64,000 nucleotides of DNA from Thauera sp. JM12B12. GTDB lineage: Bacteria > Pseudomonadota > Gammaproteobacteria > Burkholderiales > Rhodocyclaceae. Below are positions 28,765 through 38,438 of this stretch, piece by piece. The translations under genes and the position numbers were made by a program. The notes beneath the pieces are model-generated. The model ran no database searches and was not told where the DNA came from. It was given only the letters and a program-made list of their open reading frames with translations. Position 1 is the stretch's first letter. Each line of letters opens with the position of its first letter. The stretch spans positions 3,286,001 through 3,350,000 of the forward strand of contig NZ_CP154859.1 of NCBI RefSeq assembly GCF_039614725.1. The letters run 5' to 3'.

Positions 28765-30180
28765 ATGCGCAAGCGCGACAACACGCTCAACACCGATCAG
28801 AAGGCACTCGCGGTCAACCTCGACAAATACAAGTACGGGGCGATCGTCGAGATCGGCGCCGGCCAGGAGGTGGCGCGCCGCTTCTTCCAGGTCGGCGCCG
28901 CCGCCGGCACCATCGCCAAGACCATGTCGGCCTACGACATGGCGGTCAGCGACGACATCTACGGCCATGTGGACCGCTACGTGAGCCGCGCCCGCCTGCT
29001 GCAGATGCTCGACAAGGAGTTCACCCAGGTCGTCGCCCGGCTGGCCCACCTGCGGCCGAAGAACACCACCTTCTTCGCCTACGCCGCCACCGTCACCGCG
29101 CGCAGCTTCAAGCAGAAGAACGAATGCCACGGCTGGGTCGGCATCCGCCTGCAGCTGCATCCGGGCGCCGAGCCGAGCGACATCGTCATGCACGTGCGCA
29201 TGCTGGACAACGACAACGCACTGCAGTCGGAGGCCCTCGGCATCCTCGGCGTCAATCTCATCTACGGCGCCTTCTTCCACCACCAGAATCCGGAGTGGGT
29301 GGTCGAGGGCCTCGCCGACGGGCTCGGCTCCGAGCGCATCGAGGTCGATCTGATCCACTTCTCCGGCCCCTACTTCGAGGAGGTGGAGAACCGGCTGATG
29401 AACCTGCACCTGATCCGCAGCTGGCTGACGCGCGCGGTGGTCTTCAACCCGAAGGGCGAGGTGGTGGTGCCGGGCGAGCTCTTGTACCGCAAGCCGGTGA
29501 TGGTGATGCGCGGCAGCTTCAAGCCGGTCACCCTGGTCAATGTGGACATGATGGCCGCCGGCCTGAAACAGTTCAGCCAGCTCGCCGCGGTGGACGACAA
29601 CGAGATCGTCTCGCTCGCCGAGATCACCATGAACTCGCTGATCAGCGGCGACAACGTCGATGGCGCCGACTTCCTCGCCCGCATCGACCTGCTCTCCTCG
29701 CAGGGCTACACGGTGATGATCTCGGACTACGTGCGCTTCTTCCGCCTGCGCGCCTACCTGCGCCGCTACACCCAGAAGCCGATCGGCATCGTGCTGTCGG
29801 TGCGCGACTTCGCCTTCCTGTTCGACGAGAAGTACTACGAGGGCCTCGAGGGCGGCATCCTGGAAGCCTTCGGCAAGCTGTTCCCGGACAACACCCACGT
29901 TTACGTCTATCCCTCGCGTCCGCGCGGCACCGACGCTTCCGCCACCGTCACCCTCGACAACGTGCAGGTACCCGACAACCTGCGCCACCTGCTCGCCTTC
30001 CTGAAGGAAAACGACAAGCTCGTCGCCGTGCAGCCGCACGACGAAAGCCATCTGCACATCGACATCGCCGACGTGCTCGCCCGCCTGCGGCGCGGGCGCG
30101 GCGACTGGGAGGCCGAGGTGCCCGAAGCGGTCGCCGGGCGCATCATCGAGAGCCGCCTGCTCGGCTACGACACCGAGTGA
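28765..30180 (+). CDS. conserved protein of unknown function
   Basis: A 471-aa soluble-looking protein that I do not recognise with an assigned role. It begins MRKRDNTLNTDQKALAVN and carries a strikingly conserved-looking segment, EIGAGQEVARRFFQVGAAAG followed by TIAKTMSAYDMAVSD, near residue 30. Later it has GWVGIRLQLHPGAEPSD, HHQNPEWVVEGLADGLGSER and a C-terminal THVYVYPSRP. There is no signal peptide, no TM helix and no P-loop. The sequence has normal length and codon use for the region, so it is a real gene. Proteins with the same opening motif appear in several phyla under conflicting names, so function is left open. It lies between the nitroreductase and a P-type ATPase on the same strand. 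Confidence 0.8.
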   Translation: MRKRDNTLNTDQKALAVNLDKYKYGAIVEIGAGQEVARRFFQVGAAAGTIAKTMSAYDMAVSDDIYGHVDRYVSRARLLQMLDKEFTQVVARLAHLRPKNTTFFAYAATVTARSFKQKNECHGWVGIRLQLHPGAEPSDIVMHVRMLDNDNALQSEALGILGVNLIYGAFFHHQNPEWVVEGLADGLGSERIEVDLIHFSGPYFEEVENRLMNLHLIRSWLTRAVVFNPKGEVVVPGELLYRKPVMVMRGSFKPVTLVNVDMMAAGLKQFSQLAAVDDNEIVSLAEITMNSLISGDNVDGADFLARIDLLSSQGYTVMISDYVRFFRLRAYLRRYTQKPIGIVLSVRDFAFLFDEKYYEGLEGGILEAFGKLFPDNTHVYVYPSRPRGTDASATVTLDNVQVPDNLRHLLAFLKENDKLVAVQPHDESHLHIDIADVLARLRRGRGDWEAEVPEAVAGRIIESRLLGYDTE

Positions 30181-30226
30181 CGCGCCGCCGCGGGGTCCGC
30201 CCGCCAACGCGCCGCCCGCTCCGCCC

Positions 30227-32929
30227 GTGAGCCAGACGCCGAATCGAAACACGACGGCCGCCGCGCCCCACGCCGCAGACGCCGGACGCGTCCTCGCGGC
30301 GCTCGCCAGCAGCGCGCAGGGCCTCGCCGGGGAAGAGGCCGCGCGTCGGCTGGAGATCTTCGGACCCAACCGTCTCCCGGCGCCCGCGAAGGAGGGTCTC
30401 CTCCGGCGCTTCCTCAAGCACTTCAACGACGTGCTGATCTACGTGCTGCTGGCGGCCGCGGCAATCACGGCCGCGCTCGGCCACTGGATCGACACCGGCG
30501 TCATTCTCGGCGTGGTGGTCATCAACGCGATCATCGGCTTCGTCCAGGAAGGCAAGGCCGAGGCGGCGCTCGAGGGCATCCGCAAGATGCTGTCGGTGCA
30601 CGCCCACGTTCGCCGCGACGGGCGCTGGCGCGCGATCGACGCCGACCAGCTCGTCCCCGGCGACGTCGTCCGCCTGCGCTCGGGCGACCGCGTCCCCGCC
30701 GACCTGCGCCTGTTCGAGGCCACCAACCTGCGCATCGAGGAATCCGCGCTCACCGGCGAATCGGTGCCGGCCGACAAGGGCACCGACGCGGTCGATGCCG
30801 ATGCCGGCGTGGGCGACCGCCTGGGCATGGCCTTCTCCGGCACCCTTGTCGCCGCCGGCCGCGGCAGCGGCGTGGTGGTGGCCACCGGCGGCGATACCGA
30901 GCTCGGCCGCATCAACCGCCTGATCGCCGAGGTCGAGACCCTGCAGACCCCACTCACCCGCCAGATGGGGCGCTTCAGCAAGCTGCTGTCGATCGTCATC
31001 GTCGCGCTCGCGCTGCTGATGCTGGCGATCGGCGCCGGGGTGCACCGGCAGCCGCTCGCCGAAGTCTTCCTCGCCGCGATCGGCTTCGCGGTGGCGGCGA
31101 TCCCCGAGGGCCTGCCCGCGATCCTCACCATCACGCTGGCGCTCGGCGTGCAGCGCATGGCGCAGCGCAACGCGATCACGCGCAAGCTGACCGCGGTCGA
31201 GACGCTCGGCTCGGTGACCGTGATCTGCTCGGACAAGACCGGGACGCTGACCCGGAACGAGATGACCGCGCGCCACGTCGTCACCCGCGGCGGCTTCTAC
31301 GAAGTCAGCGGCACCGGCTACCGTCCCGAAGGCGAGATCACCCTGGAGGGCAAGGTCGCCGGCCTCGCGGACCACGGTCACCTGCACGCGCTGATCGAGG
31401 TGATCGCGGTCGCCAACGACACCCACCTCGCCGAGGAAGACGGCCAGTGGAAGGTCACCGGCGAGCCCACCGAGGGCGCGCTGCGCACCCTCGCCCACAA
31501 GGCCGGCTTCGACGCCGGCACCCACGAACGCCACGCCAGCATTCCCTTCGAGTCGGCCAACAAGTTCATGGCCACGCTCAACACCGCGCCCGGCGGGGTG
31601 CGCCGCATCCTGCTCAAGGGCGCGCCCGACCGCCTGCTCGACCGCTGCCACCTCGAGCTCGGCGCAACGGGCGGATTCGAGGCGCTCGACCGCGCCTTCT
31701 GGGAGGCGCAGATCGAGGCGCTGAGCGCCGAGGGCCTGCGCGTGCTCGCCGCCGCCACCCGCGAGGTGGGGCACGACAAGGACGCGCTGGCGCTCGAGGA
31801 CCTCGAGGAGGACATGGTCTTCCTCGGCCTCATCGGCATCATCGACCCGCCGCGGCCGGAGGCGATCGACGCCATCCGCTCCTGCCACGCGGCCGGCATC
31901 CGCGTGAAGATGATCACCGGCGACCACGCCGGCACCGCGCGCGCAATCGGCATCGAGATGGGCCTCGGTACGGCGGGGTCGCTGAAGGTGATCACCGGCG
32001 CCGAGATCGAGGCCGCCAGCGACGAGGACCTGCAGCGGATCGTCCAGCACTGCGACATCTTTGCCCGCACCAGCCCCGAGCACAAGCTGCGCCTGGTCAA
32101 GGCCCTGCAGGCGCGTGGCGAGGTAGTGGCGATGACCGGCGACGGCGTCAATGACGCGCCTGCGCTCAAGCGCGCCGACGTCGGCGTGGCGATGGGCATC
32201 AAGGGCACCGAGGCCACCAAGGAAGCCGCCGAGATCGTGCTCGCCGACGACAACTTCTCCACCATCGAGCGCGCGATCGAGGAAGGCCGCACGATCTACG
32301 ACAACCTGAGGAAGGCCATCCTCTTCATCCTGCCGACCAACGGCGCTCAGGGCCTCGTCATGCTCGCCGCGGTGGTTCTCGGCCTCACCCTGCCACTGAC
32401 GCCGGTGCAGATCCTGTGGGTGAACATGGTGGTCGCGGTGACGCTGGCGCTCGCGCTCGCCTTCGAGCCGGCAGAACCGGGCGTCATGGAACGCCCACCG
32501 CGCAAGCCGGGCACCCCGATCATGGACGCGAGGATGCTCTGGCGGGTGGGTTCCGTTTCGCTGCTCATCGGCGGCGCCACCATCCTGTCCTTCGAGTACG
32601 CGCTCGCACAGGGGATGGAACTGGCCGCCGCGCGCACCCTCGCGGTCAATACGCTGGTGGTGGCGCAGGCCTGTTACCTGTTCAACAGCCGCTTCCTCAC
32701 CGCGTCCAGCCTGGCGCCCGCGCGCATGCTGACCAACCCCGGCGCGATCGTCTCGGTCGCAACGCTCGGCCTGCTCCAGCTCGGCTTCGTCTACCTGCCG
32801 GTGATGAACGCCTGGTTCGGCACCACCCCGCTACCGCTCGATCATTGGGGCGCGCCGCTGGTGACCGGGGTGCTGGTGTTTCTCGTCATCGAGGGCGAGA
32901 AGGCCGCGCTGCGCAGGCCGCGGCGCTGA
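30227..32929 (+). CDS. P-type cation-transporting ATPase (P2-like)
   Basis: A 900-aa inner-membrane pump starting with GTG (MSQTPNRN). N-terminal cation-ATPase domain, actuator with [11 protein letters not shown] (about 177), phosphorylation site CSDKTGTLT with D336, nucleotide-binding domain, and the hinge [11 protein letters not shown] (about 640) before six C-terminal helices. The PEGLPA motif in helix 4 ([11 protein letters not shown]) and the overall length fit Ca2+/Na+/H+-type P2 ATPases. The ion cannot be set from sequence. It is preceded at 46 bp by the unknown protein, and converges on the MFS gene. Confidence 0.93.
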   Translation: MSQTPNRNTTAAAPHAADAGRVLAALASSAQGLAGEEAARRLEIFGPNRLPAPAKEGLLRRFLKHFNDVLIYVLLAAAAITAALGHWIDTGVILGVVVINAIIGFVQEGKAEAALEGIRKMLSVHAHVRRDGRWRAIDADQLVPGDVVRLRSGDRVPADLRLFEATNLRIEESALTGESVPADKGTDAVDADAGVGDRLGMAFSGTLVAAGRGSGVVVATGGDTELGRINRLIAEVETLQTPLTRQMGRFSKLLSIVIVALALLMLAIGAGVHRQPLAEVFLAAIGFAVAAIPEGLPAILTITLALGVQRMAQRNAITRKLTAVETLGSVTVICSDKTGTLTRNEMTARHVVTRGGFYEVSGTGYRPEGEITLEGKVAGLADHGHLHALIEVIAVANDTHLAEEDGQWKVTGEPTEGALRTLAHKAGFDAGTHERHASIPFESANKFMATLNTAPGGVRRILLKGAPDRLLDRCHLELGATGGFEALDRAFWEAQIEALSAEGLRVLAAATREVGHDKDALALEDLEEDMVFLGLIGIIDPPRPEAIDAIRSCHAAGIRVKMITGDHAGTARAIGIEMGLGTAGSLKVITGAEIEAASDEDLQRIVQHCDIFARTSPEHKLRLVKALQARGEVVAMTGDGVNDAPALKRADVGVAMGIKGTEATKEAAEIVLADDNFSTIERAIEEGRTIYDNLRKAILFILPTNGAQGLVMLAAVVLGLTLPLTPVQILWVNMVVAVTLALALAFEPAEPGVMERPPRKPGTPIMDARMLWRVGSVSLLIGGATILSFEYALAQGMELAAARTLAVNTLVVAQACYLFNSRFLTASSLAPARMLTNPGAIVSVATLGLLQLGFVYLPVMNAWFGTTPLPLDHWGAPLVTGVLVFLVIEGEKAALRRPRR

Positions 32930-32951
32930 CACCCGGCCGGCCCGCCGCGGC

Positions 32952-34274
32952 TCATCCGCTCCGGCCCGACACTTCCCGCCACCCCAGGCTGAGCCAGGCG
33001 CCGAGCAGGCCCGCGCCACCCAGCAGCGCGAGCGTGGCCTCAACCGACACGGTGGCGGCCACGCCGCCGATCACGCCGGAGAGCAAGAGCAGCAGGCCGA
33101 TCACCGAATTGCTCACGGCAACGTAGTCGGTGCGGCGGTTGCCCTCGGCCATGTCCACCAGATAGGTCTTGCGGCCGAGTCGGACGCCGGCGTGCGCGAT
33201 GCCCAGCCCGAAGAAGGCGAGCGGATAGAACCAGAGCGCGGCCCAGGCCGGCATCGGCAGCCACGACCACAGCGCCACGGCCAGGGTCAGCGCCCCCGCC
33301 AGCGCGCACGCTGCCGCGAACACCTTGCGGCTGGAACGGTCGGCCCAGCGCCCCCAGACCGGCGAGCTCAGCAGCCCGGCCAGTCCCTCGACGGCGATGA
33401 ACACGCCGAGCAGGGCGAGCGCATCACCCAGCTCCGCCCGCGCTAGCGCCACGTAGAAGGGCGCCGCGAGGCCAGAGCCCATGGCGAGCGCGCGCGCAAG
33501 GACGAATGCGCGAAAGGGGCGATCGTCGCGCAGCAGGGCGAGGCGGGACACGGCCTCCACGATGCCGTTCGCCCCCCCCTCGGTGGCACCCGGCTGCTCG
33601 ACGATGCGGCCGAACACCGCAGCCGCAGCCAGCCACAGCAGTGCGCCGCCCACCAGCAGCCCGGCGAACAGGACAGGCGAGCCCTCCCCCTGCAGGCCAC
33701 CCAGCGCCAGGCCGACGCCGAGCGCCGCGAGCCCGGACAGCGCACTGATCCAGCCCGACAAGCGCCCGCGCCGCGTCTTCGGAATGGTCTTGCCCTGAAC
33801 GTCCTTGTAGGCCACCGAGCACGCCCCGCGCGCGAGGCTGAACAGCACCAGCAGCCCCACCACCGCCGCGCCCGCCGGCGCGCCCTGCAGCGCCAGCGCC
33901 GCCCAGCCCATGGCGAGCAGGCACAGGCCCTGCAGCACGCCCCCCCAGACCCACACCCACTTGCGCACCGGCTGGCGGCGCACCACCGCACCGATCAGCA
34001 TCTGCGGCAGCATCGAGCCCGACTCCCGGATCGGCACGAGCAGGCTCAGCATCCAGCCCGGCGCACCGAGTTGCAGCAGCAACCAGGGCAGCGTCGTCTT
34101 CGCGCTGGCGAGGCGGTCGGCGAGGCTGGAGAGCGTATTGGCGAGCAGCGTGCGGAAGAAGTTGCCGGGCGACTCCCGGCACGCCGCCTCGCTGATCGCC
34201 GCGCACACGCGTCCCTCGTCGTCCTCGGCGAGGCGCTCGTAAAGGCTTTCCATCCATTCGGGATGTCGCGGCAT
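32952..34274 (-). CDS. MFS transporter
   Basis: A 440-aa major facilitator superfamily protein with about 12 hydrophobic helices. ATG 34274 (MPRHPEWMESLYERL) is preferred over the upstream TTG because AGGAG lies 8 bp before it. Two six-helix halves are separated near residue 215 by a charged loop (EQPGATEGGANG). An N-terminal ~45-residue soluble extension (AISEAACRESPGNFFRTLL) precedes helix 1. Substrate is unknown. It converges with the P-type ATPase 22 bp away. Confidence 0.83.
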   Translation of the reverse strand: MPRHPEWMESLYERLAEDDEGRVCAAISEAACRESPGNFFRTLLANTLSSLADRLASAKTTLPWLLLQLGAPGWMLSLLVPIRESGSMLPQMLIGAVVRRQPVRKWVWVWGGVLQGLCLLAMGWAALALQGAPAGAAVVGLLVLFSLARGACSVAYKDVQGKTIPKTRRGRLSGWISALSGLAALGVGLALGGLQGEGSPVLFAGLLVGGALLWLAAAAVFGRIVEQPGATEGGANGIVEAVSRLALLRDDRPFRAFVLARALAMGSGLAAPFYVALARAELGDALALLGVFIAVEGLAGLLSSPVWGRWADRSSRKVFAAACALAGALTLAVALWSWLPMPAWAALWFYPLAFFGLGIAHAGVRLGRKTYLVDMAEGNRRTDYVAVSNSVIGLLLLLSGVIGGVAATVSVEATLALLGGAGLLGAWLSLGWREVSGRSG

Positions 34275-34451
34275 CGGCAATCTCCTGCACTCGCGGCGCC
34301 GCGCGGCGGCGCACGCAACGGCATTCCCTGATCATGCACACCGCGGCCACGCGGCCGCCGGATCATCTTAAACTGGCAGCTCAGCCGGCCCCAACCCCGT
34401 TCCGGGGCCCGTCCGCAGGCACCCTGCCCACGCACTTCGCGCAAGGCTCAG

Positions 34452-36356
34452 ATGACCCAGGACCAACTGCTGATTCTCCTCATCCTGTCCATCGCCGTGG
34501 CGATGTTCCTCCATGGGCGCTGGCGGCACGACATGGTGGCGACCGGCGCCCTGCTCGCCTGCGTGCTCGCCGGCCTGATCCCGCCCCAGGAAGCCTTCTC
34601 CGGCTTTGCCCACCCGGCGGTGGTCACCGTGGCCTGCGTGCTCGTGCTCTCGCGCGGCCTGCAGGTCTCGGGCACGGTCGACGCGCTCGCCGCCAGACTG
34701 CTGCCGGCCAGGGCCGGCATCCTGCTCAGCCTCGCCGCGCTCGTCGGTCTGGGTGCGCTGCTCTCGGGCTTCATGAACAACGTCGGCGCGATGGCCCTGC
34801 TCATGCCGGTGGCGATGCAACTGGCCACGCGCCTCGAGCTCCCCCCCGGCAGGGTGCTGATGCCGCTCGCCTTCGGCACCATCCTCGGCGGCATGACGAC
34901 CATGATCGGCACCCCGCCCAACCTGATCGTGTCCGGATTTCGCGCGCAGACGGGGGCGGGCAGCTTCGCCATGTTCGACTTCACGCCGATCGGCCTCGCC
35001 GTCGCGGTGGTCGGCACGCTGTTCATCGTGCTGCTCGGCTGGCGCCTGGTGCCCGCGCGCGAGAAGGCGAGCACCGAGGGCTTCGAGACCGGCGCCTACG
35101 TCACCGAGGTCCGCGTCGTGCCCGACAGCAAGGCGGCGGGGCTGTTCCTGCGCGAGATCGAGGCCCGCCTCGACGAGGCCGGCGCGCAGATCATCGGCCT
35201 GGTGCGCAACGAGGTGCGCATGACCGCCCCGCAGTCGAGCCGCAAGGTGCTGGCGGGCGACATCCTGGTCATCGAGGCCGATGTCGAGGCCCTGCCCGAA
35301 GTGCTGTCCACGCTTGGTCTCCAGCTTGAGGAGGCCGGCTCATCGCGCGCGGACGCGGCGCAGCAGGACGGGGAAGACGCGGAGCAGGACGGCCAGCACA
35401 AGGAGAAGGGCAAGGGGCCGCGAGACCCGCGTGACAAGGGGGAAACCGTGCTTGACGAGGGGACGCAGGAGGACGAAAAGGGCGCAGCCCGCGCCGACGC
35501 CGAGGTGACGCTGATGGAGCTGGTCGTTCGCCCCGAGGCCGTGCTGATCGGTCGCTCGGCCCGCGATCTGTCGCTGCGCACCCGCTACGGACTGAACCTG
35601 CTTGCCGTGTCGCGCAACGGCAACCGATCGAAGTCGCGCCTGAGGACGCTCAAGATCCAGGCTGGCGACCTGCTGCTGATGCAGGGCCCGCTCGAGGCGC
35701 TCACGGAGTTCGCCGCGGATTCGGGCTGCGTGCCCCTGGCCGAGCGCGAGTTGCGCATCCCCGACCGGCGCAAGGCGTGGACGGCCGGCGCGATCATGCT
35801 GTTCGCGGTCGGCGGCGCCGCGCTGGGCCTGCTGCCGGCGGCCATCTCCTTCGCGCTCGGCGTGCTCGCCTCGATGGCCCTGCGCACCATCCCGCTGCGC
35901 TCGGTCTACGAGAGCATCGACTGGCCGGTCATCGTGCTGCTCGCCGCGCTGATCCCGGTCGCGGGGGCGATGGAATCGAGCGGCACCGCCGACCTGATCG
36001 CGCATGCGCTGCTCGACGGCGTGGCGCAGGGCAACGCCATCTTCGCCCTCACCCTGGTGCTCATCGTCACCATGTTCCTGTCCGACCTGATGAACAACGC
36101 CGCCACTGCGGCCGTCATGTGCCCGATCGCGATCGGCACCGCCGCGGCGCTCGGCGTCAACGCGGACGCCTTCCTGATGGCGGTCGCGATCGGCGCCTCG
36201 TGCGCCTTCCTCACCCCCATCGGCCACCAGAACAACACCCTGATCCTCGGCCCCGGCGGCTTCGGCTTCGGGGACTACTGGCGGCTCGGCCTGCCGCTCG
36301 AAGTGCTCGTGGCAGCGGTCTCGATCCCGCTGCTCGTCCTCGTCTGGCCGCTCTGA
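34452..36356 (+). CDS. SLC13/DASS-type anion permease with two TrkA-C domains
   Basis: A 634-aa membrane protein. Two halves of a DASS-like permease (about 1-200 and 430-634) contain GFMNNVGAMALLMPVA and MTTMIGTPPNLIVSGF, then in the second half DLMNNAATAAVMCP and LTPIGHQNNTLILGPG. The central part holds two TrkA-C (RCK_C) domains (about 215-295 and 355-430). Between them sits a ~55-residue, highly charged insert (about 297-352: DGEDAEQDGQHKEKGKGPRD). Relatives are usually annotated as Na+/sulfate or dicarboxylate symporters; the substrate is not known. It is followed 16 bp later by the unknown gene. Confidence 0.88.
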   Translation: MTQDQLLILLILSIAVAMFLHGRWRHDMVATGALLACVLAGLIPPQEAFSGFAHPAVVTVACVLVLSRGLQVSGTVDALAARLLPARAGILLSLAALVGLGALLSGFMNNVGAMALLMPVAMQLATRLELPPGRVLMPLAFGTILGGMTTMIGTPPNLIVSGFRAQTGAGSFAMFDFTPIGLAVAVVGTLFIVLLGWRLVPAREKASTEGFETGAYVTEVRVVPDSKAAGLFLREIEARLDEAGAQIIGLVRNEVRMTAPQSSRKVLAGDILVIEADVEALPEVLSTLGLQLEEAGSSRADAAQQDGEDAEQDGQHKEKGKGPRDPRDKGETVLDEGTQEDEKGAARADAEVTLMELVVRPEAVLIGRSARDLSLRTRYGLNLLAVSRNGNRSKSRLRTLKIQAGDLLLMQGPLEALTEFAADSGCVPLAERELRIPDRRKAWTAGAIMLFAVGGAALGLLPAAISFALGVLASMALRTIPLRSVYESIDWPVIVLLAALIPVAGAMESSGTADLIAHALLDGVAQGNAIFALTLVLIVTMFLSDLMNNAATAAVMCPIAIGTAAALGVNADAFLMAVAIGASCAFLTPIGHQNNTLILGPGGFGFGDYWRLGLPLEVLVAAVSIPLLVLVWPL

Positions 36357-36372
36357 GGAACACGCCATCGCC

Positions 36373-37632
36373 ATGAGCAAGCACGCCACCGCCGACGCCC
36401 CGCCTCCGCCCCCCCCACTGTGGCGGATCGTTCCGACCGCGGACTACGAGGTCCCCGCCGACTCGCAGCCGGCCACGCTGCAGCGCCGCTGGCACGCGCT
36501 CGTCCATCTGCTGTTCGGCGAGGCCGATGACGACGCCCAGCCTGCCCGGGCCGAGGCCGACCTGCGCGCGCTGCCCCAGCTCCGCCTCGCCAATCTCGCG
36601 CCGCCGATCGACTGGGCACCGGCCGCACGCGCCCTGGATGCGCTGGAGACGCCGGACCGCGATCGGGCATCCCCGGTGCGGCTCTTCATCGGCCAGCCGT
36701 ACTGCGAGCATGCGGCGATCCTCGCGCACTGGGCGCAGGAGCACGGCGCCGTCGTGATCCAGCCGCCCACCACCGGGCAGATTCTCGCCGGCGATCGACG
36801 CTGGCTCGACGAACTGGGGCCCTGCGCGGACCGCCCCTGGGTCCTGCCCGAGCTCGAGCGCTGCTTCCTGCGTCATGCCAGCGGACTGGATCTGGTCCGC
36901 GGCTTCCTCGCGCGCGCCCTGTCGGGGGCGCTCGGCCCCGGCCTGATCGGCTGCGACAGCTGGGCGCTGGCCTTCATCGAGCGCATCTCGCCCTTGCCCG
37001 GCACGCCCACGCTGACCCTGCAGGCCTTCGACGGCCTCGCCCTCACCCGCTATCTGATGCGCCCCGATCGCGGGCACGTTCGCTTCCTGAGCGCGCGCAG
37101 CGGCGAACCCCTGATGCCCGAGGACGCCGGCGACGGCGATGACCGTCAGGGCGCAGAAACCGCCTGCGCGGAACTGCGCCAGCTCGCCGCCCACTGCCGC
37201 GGCAACCCGGGCCTGGCCTGGCACTACTGGCGTGCGCGCCTGCGCGCGGCGCCCGAACGCGGACAGCAGTCGCATGCGGCGGACGGCCACCGCGACACGC
37301 CGGCCGCCGAGGACGGCCAGCGCCTTGCCGCAGCCGACGACGTGGTCTGGGTCGCTCCCGGCATCCGGACCCCCACGCTGCCGGCCGAGTCAGGCGAGGA
37401 CGTGGCCTTCCTGCTCCACGCCCTGCTCCTGCACCGCGGACTGGAGGACGGCGTGCTCGCCGCGCTGCAGCCCATCCCGGAAGGGCGGCTGCAGTCTCAC
37501 CTGCTCCGGCTGCAGGCGCTCGACCTGCTGGTACGCGACGGCGTGCGCTGGCAGGTGGCACCGCTCGCCTATCCGACGGTGCGCGAATTCCTGCGCAGCC
37601 GCAGCTACCTCACGGACGGTTTCCGACCATGA
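36373..37632 (+). CDS. protein of unknown function coupled to an MscS channel
   Basis: A 419-aa protein I do not recognise. It begins with a proline run (DAPPPPPPLW) and has no signal peptide or TM helix. A central alpha/beta-like part (VRLFIGQPYCEHAAILAHWA, then GAVVIQPPTTGQILAG, then GPGLIGCDSWALAFIERI) resembles a mononucleotide-binding fold but has no clear P-loop. The last ~80 residues look like a winged helix (LLHALLLHRGLEDGVLAAL, LQALDLLVRDGVRWQVA). The gene is translationally coupled (ATGA) to the mechanosensitive channel gene and follows the SLC13 permease by 16 bp, so it may be a regulatory or accessory protein of a transport operon. Confidence 0.8.
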   Translation: MSKHATADAPPPPPPLWRIVPTADYEVPADSQPATLQRRWHALVHLLFGEADDDAQPARAEADLRALPQLRLANLAPPIDWAPAARALDALETPDRDRASPVRLFIGQPYCEHAAILAHWAQEHGAVVIQPPTTGQILAGDRRWLDELGPCADRPWVLPELERCFLRHASGLDLVRGFLARALSGALGPGLIGCDSWALAFIERISPLPGTPTLTLQAFDGLALTRYLMRPDRGHVRFLSARSGEPLMPEDAGDGDDRQGAETACAELRQLAAHCRGNPGLAWHYWRARLRAAPERGQQSHAADGHRDTPAAEDGQRLAAADDVVWVAPGIRTPTLPAESGEDVAFLLHALLLHRGLEDGVLAALQPIPEGRLQSHLLRLQALDLLVRDGVRWQVAPLAYPTVREFLRSRSYLTDGFRP

Positions 37633-38438
37633 CCGATGACGACCCCCGGCTTGCCCGCCTGTTCAACGAACTCGATCGCGGCGACTGGCTCGAGCTCGCG
37701 CTGATCCTCGCCGCAGCGATGGTGCTGATCCGCGTCGTGCAGCGCACCCTGCCCTGGATCGCCAACCGCCTGCACGGGCGCCCGCGCCATTACCTGCTGG
37801 CCTCGGTGCCCCTGCTGCGCCTGCTGCTGATCGGCATCGCCCTGGTGCTGATGCTGCCGATCCTGATCGAGCCCTCGATGCAGAACATGGTGGCGCTGCT
37901 CGGCGCCGCCGGCCTGGCGATCGGCTTCGCCCTCAAGGACTACGTCAGCAGCCTCATCGCCGGCGTGGTCTCGGCCTTCGAGCAGCCCTACCGACCCGGC
38001 GACTGGATCGAGCTCGACGGTCATTATGGCGAGGTCGTGCATGTGGGCATGCGCACCGTGGCGCTGGTCACCGCCGACGACGACACCATCACCGTCCCCC
38101 ACCTCAAGCTGTGGTCCTCGGCAGTGCGCAACGCCAACAACGGCAGCCCGGTGCTGCAATGCGCGGCGCTCTTCCATGTACACCCGGAGCACGACGCACG
38201 CCGCGCGCGCGCGGCGCTCGAGGACGTGGCGATGACCAGCCCCTACCTGTACTTCGACGCCCCGGTCACGGTCGTCGTGCAGGAGCAGACCTGGGGCACC
38301 CAATACATGATCCGCGCCTACCCGGTCGATCCGCGCCAGCAGTTCCGCTTCGTTTCCGATCTCACGGTGCGCGGACGCGAGGCACTGTCCCGCGTCGGCG
38401 CCCGGCCGCTGCTGCCGCAGGTATCCTTGCGCGCATGA
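37629..38438 (+). CDS. MscS-family mechanosensitive ion channel
   Basis: A 269-aa inner-membrane channel with hydrophobic helices at ~20-35 and 60-85, then the pore helix region (MVALLGAAGLAIGFALKDYV, about 90-108) and a beta domain (YRPGDWIELDGHYGEVVHVG). The cytoplasmic tail follows. It protects the cell from hypo-osmotic shock by opening under membrane tension. It overlaps its neighbours by ATGA at both ends, so unknown protein, channel and MgtE are made from one transcript. Confidence 0.93.
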   Translation: MTDDDPRLARLFNELDRGDWLELALILAAAMVLIRVVQRTLPWIANRLHGRPRHYLLASVPLLRLLLIGIALVLMLPILIEPSMQNMVALLGAAGLAIGFALKDYVSSLIAGVVSAFEQPYRPGDWIELDGHYGEVVHVGMRTVALVTADDDTITVPHLKLWSSAVRNANNGSPVLQCAALFHVHPEHDARRARAALEDVAMTSPYLYFDAPVTVVVQEQTWGTQYMIRAYPVDPRQQFRFVSDLTVRGREALSRVGARPLLPQVSLRA

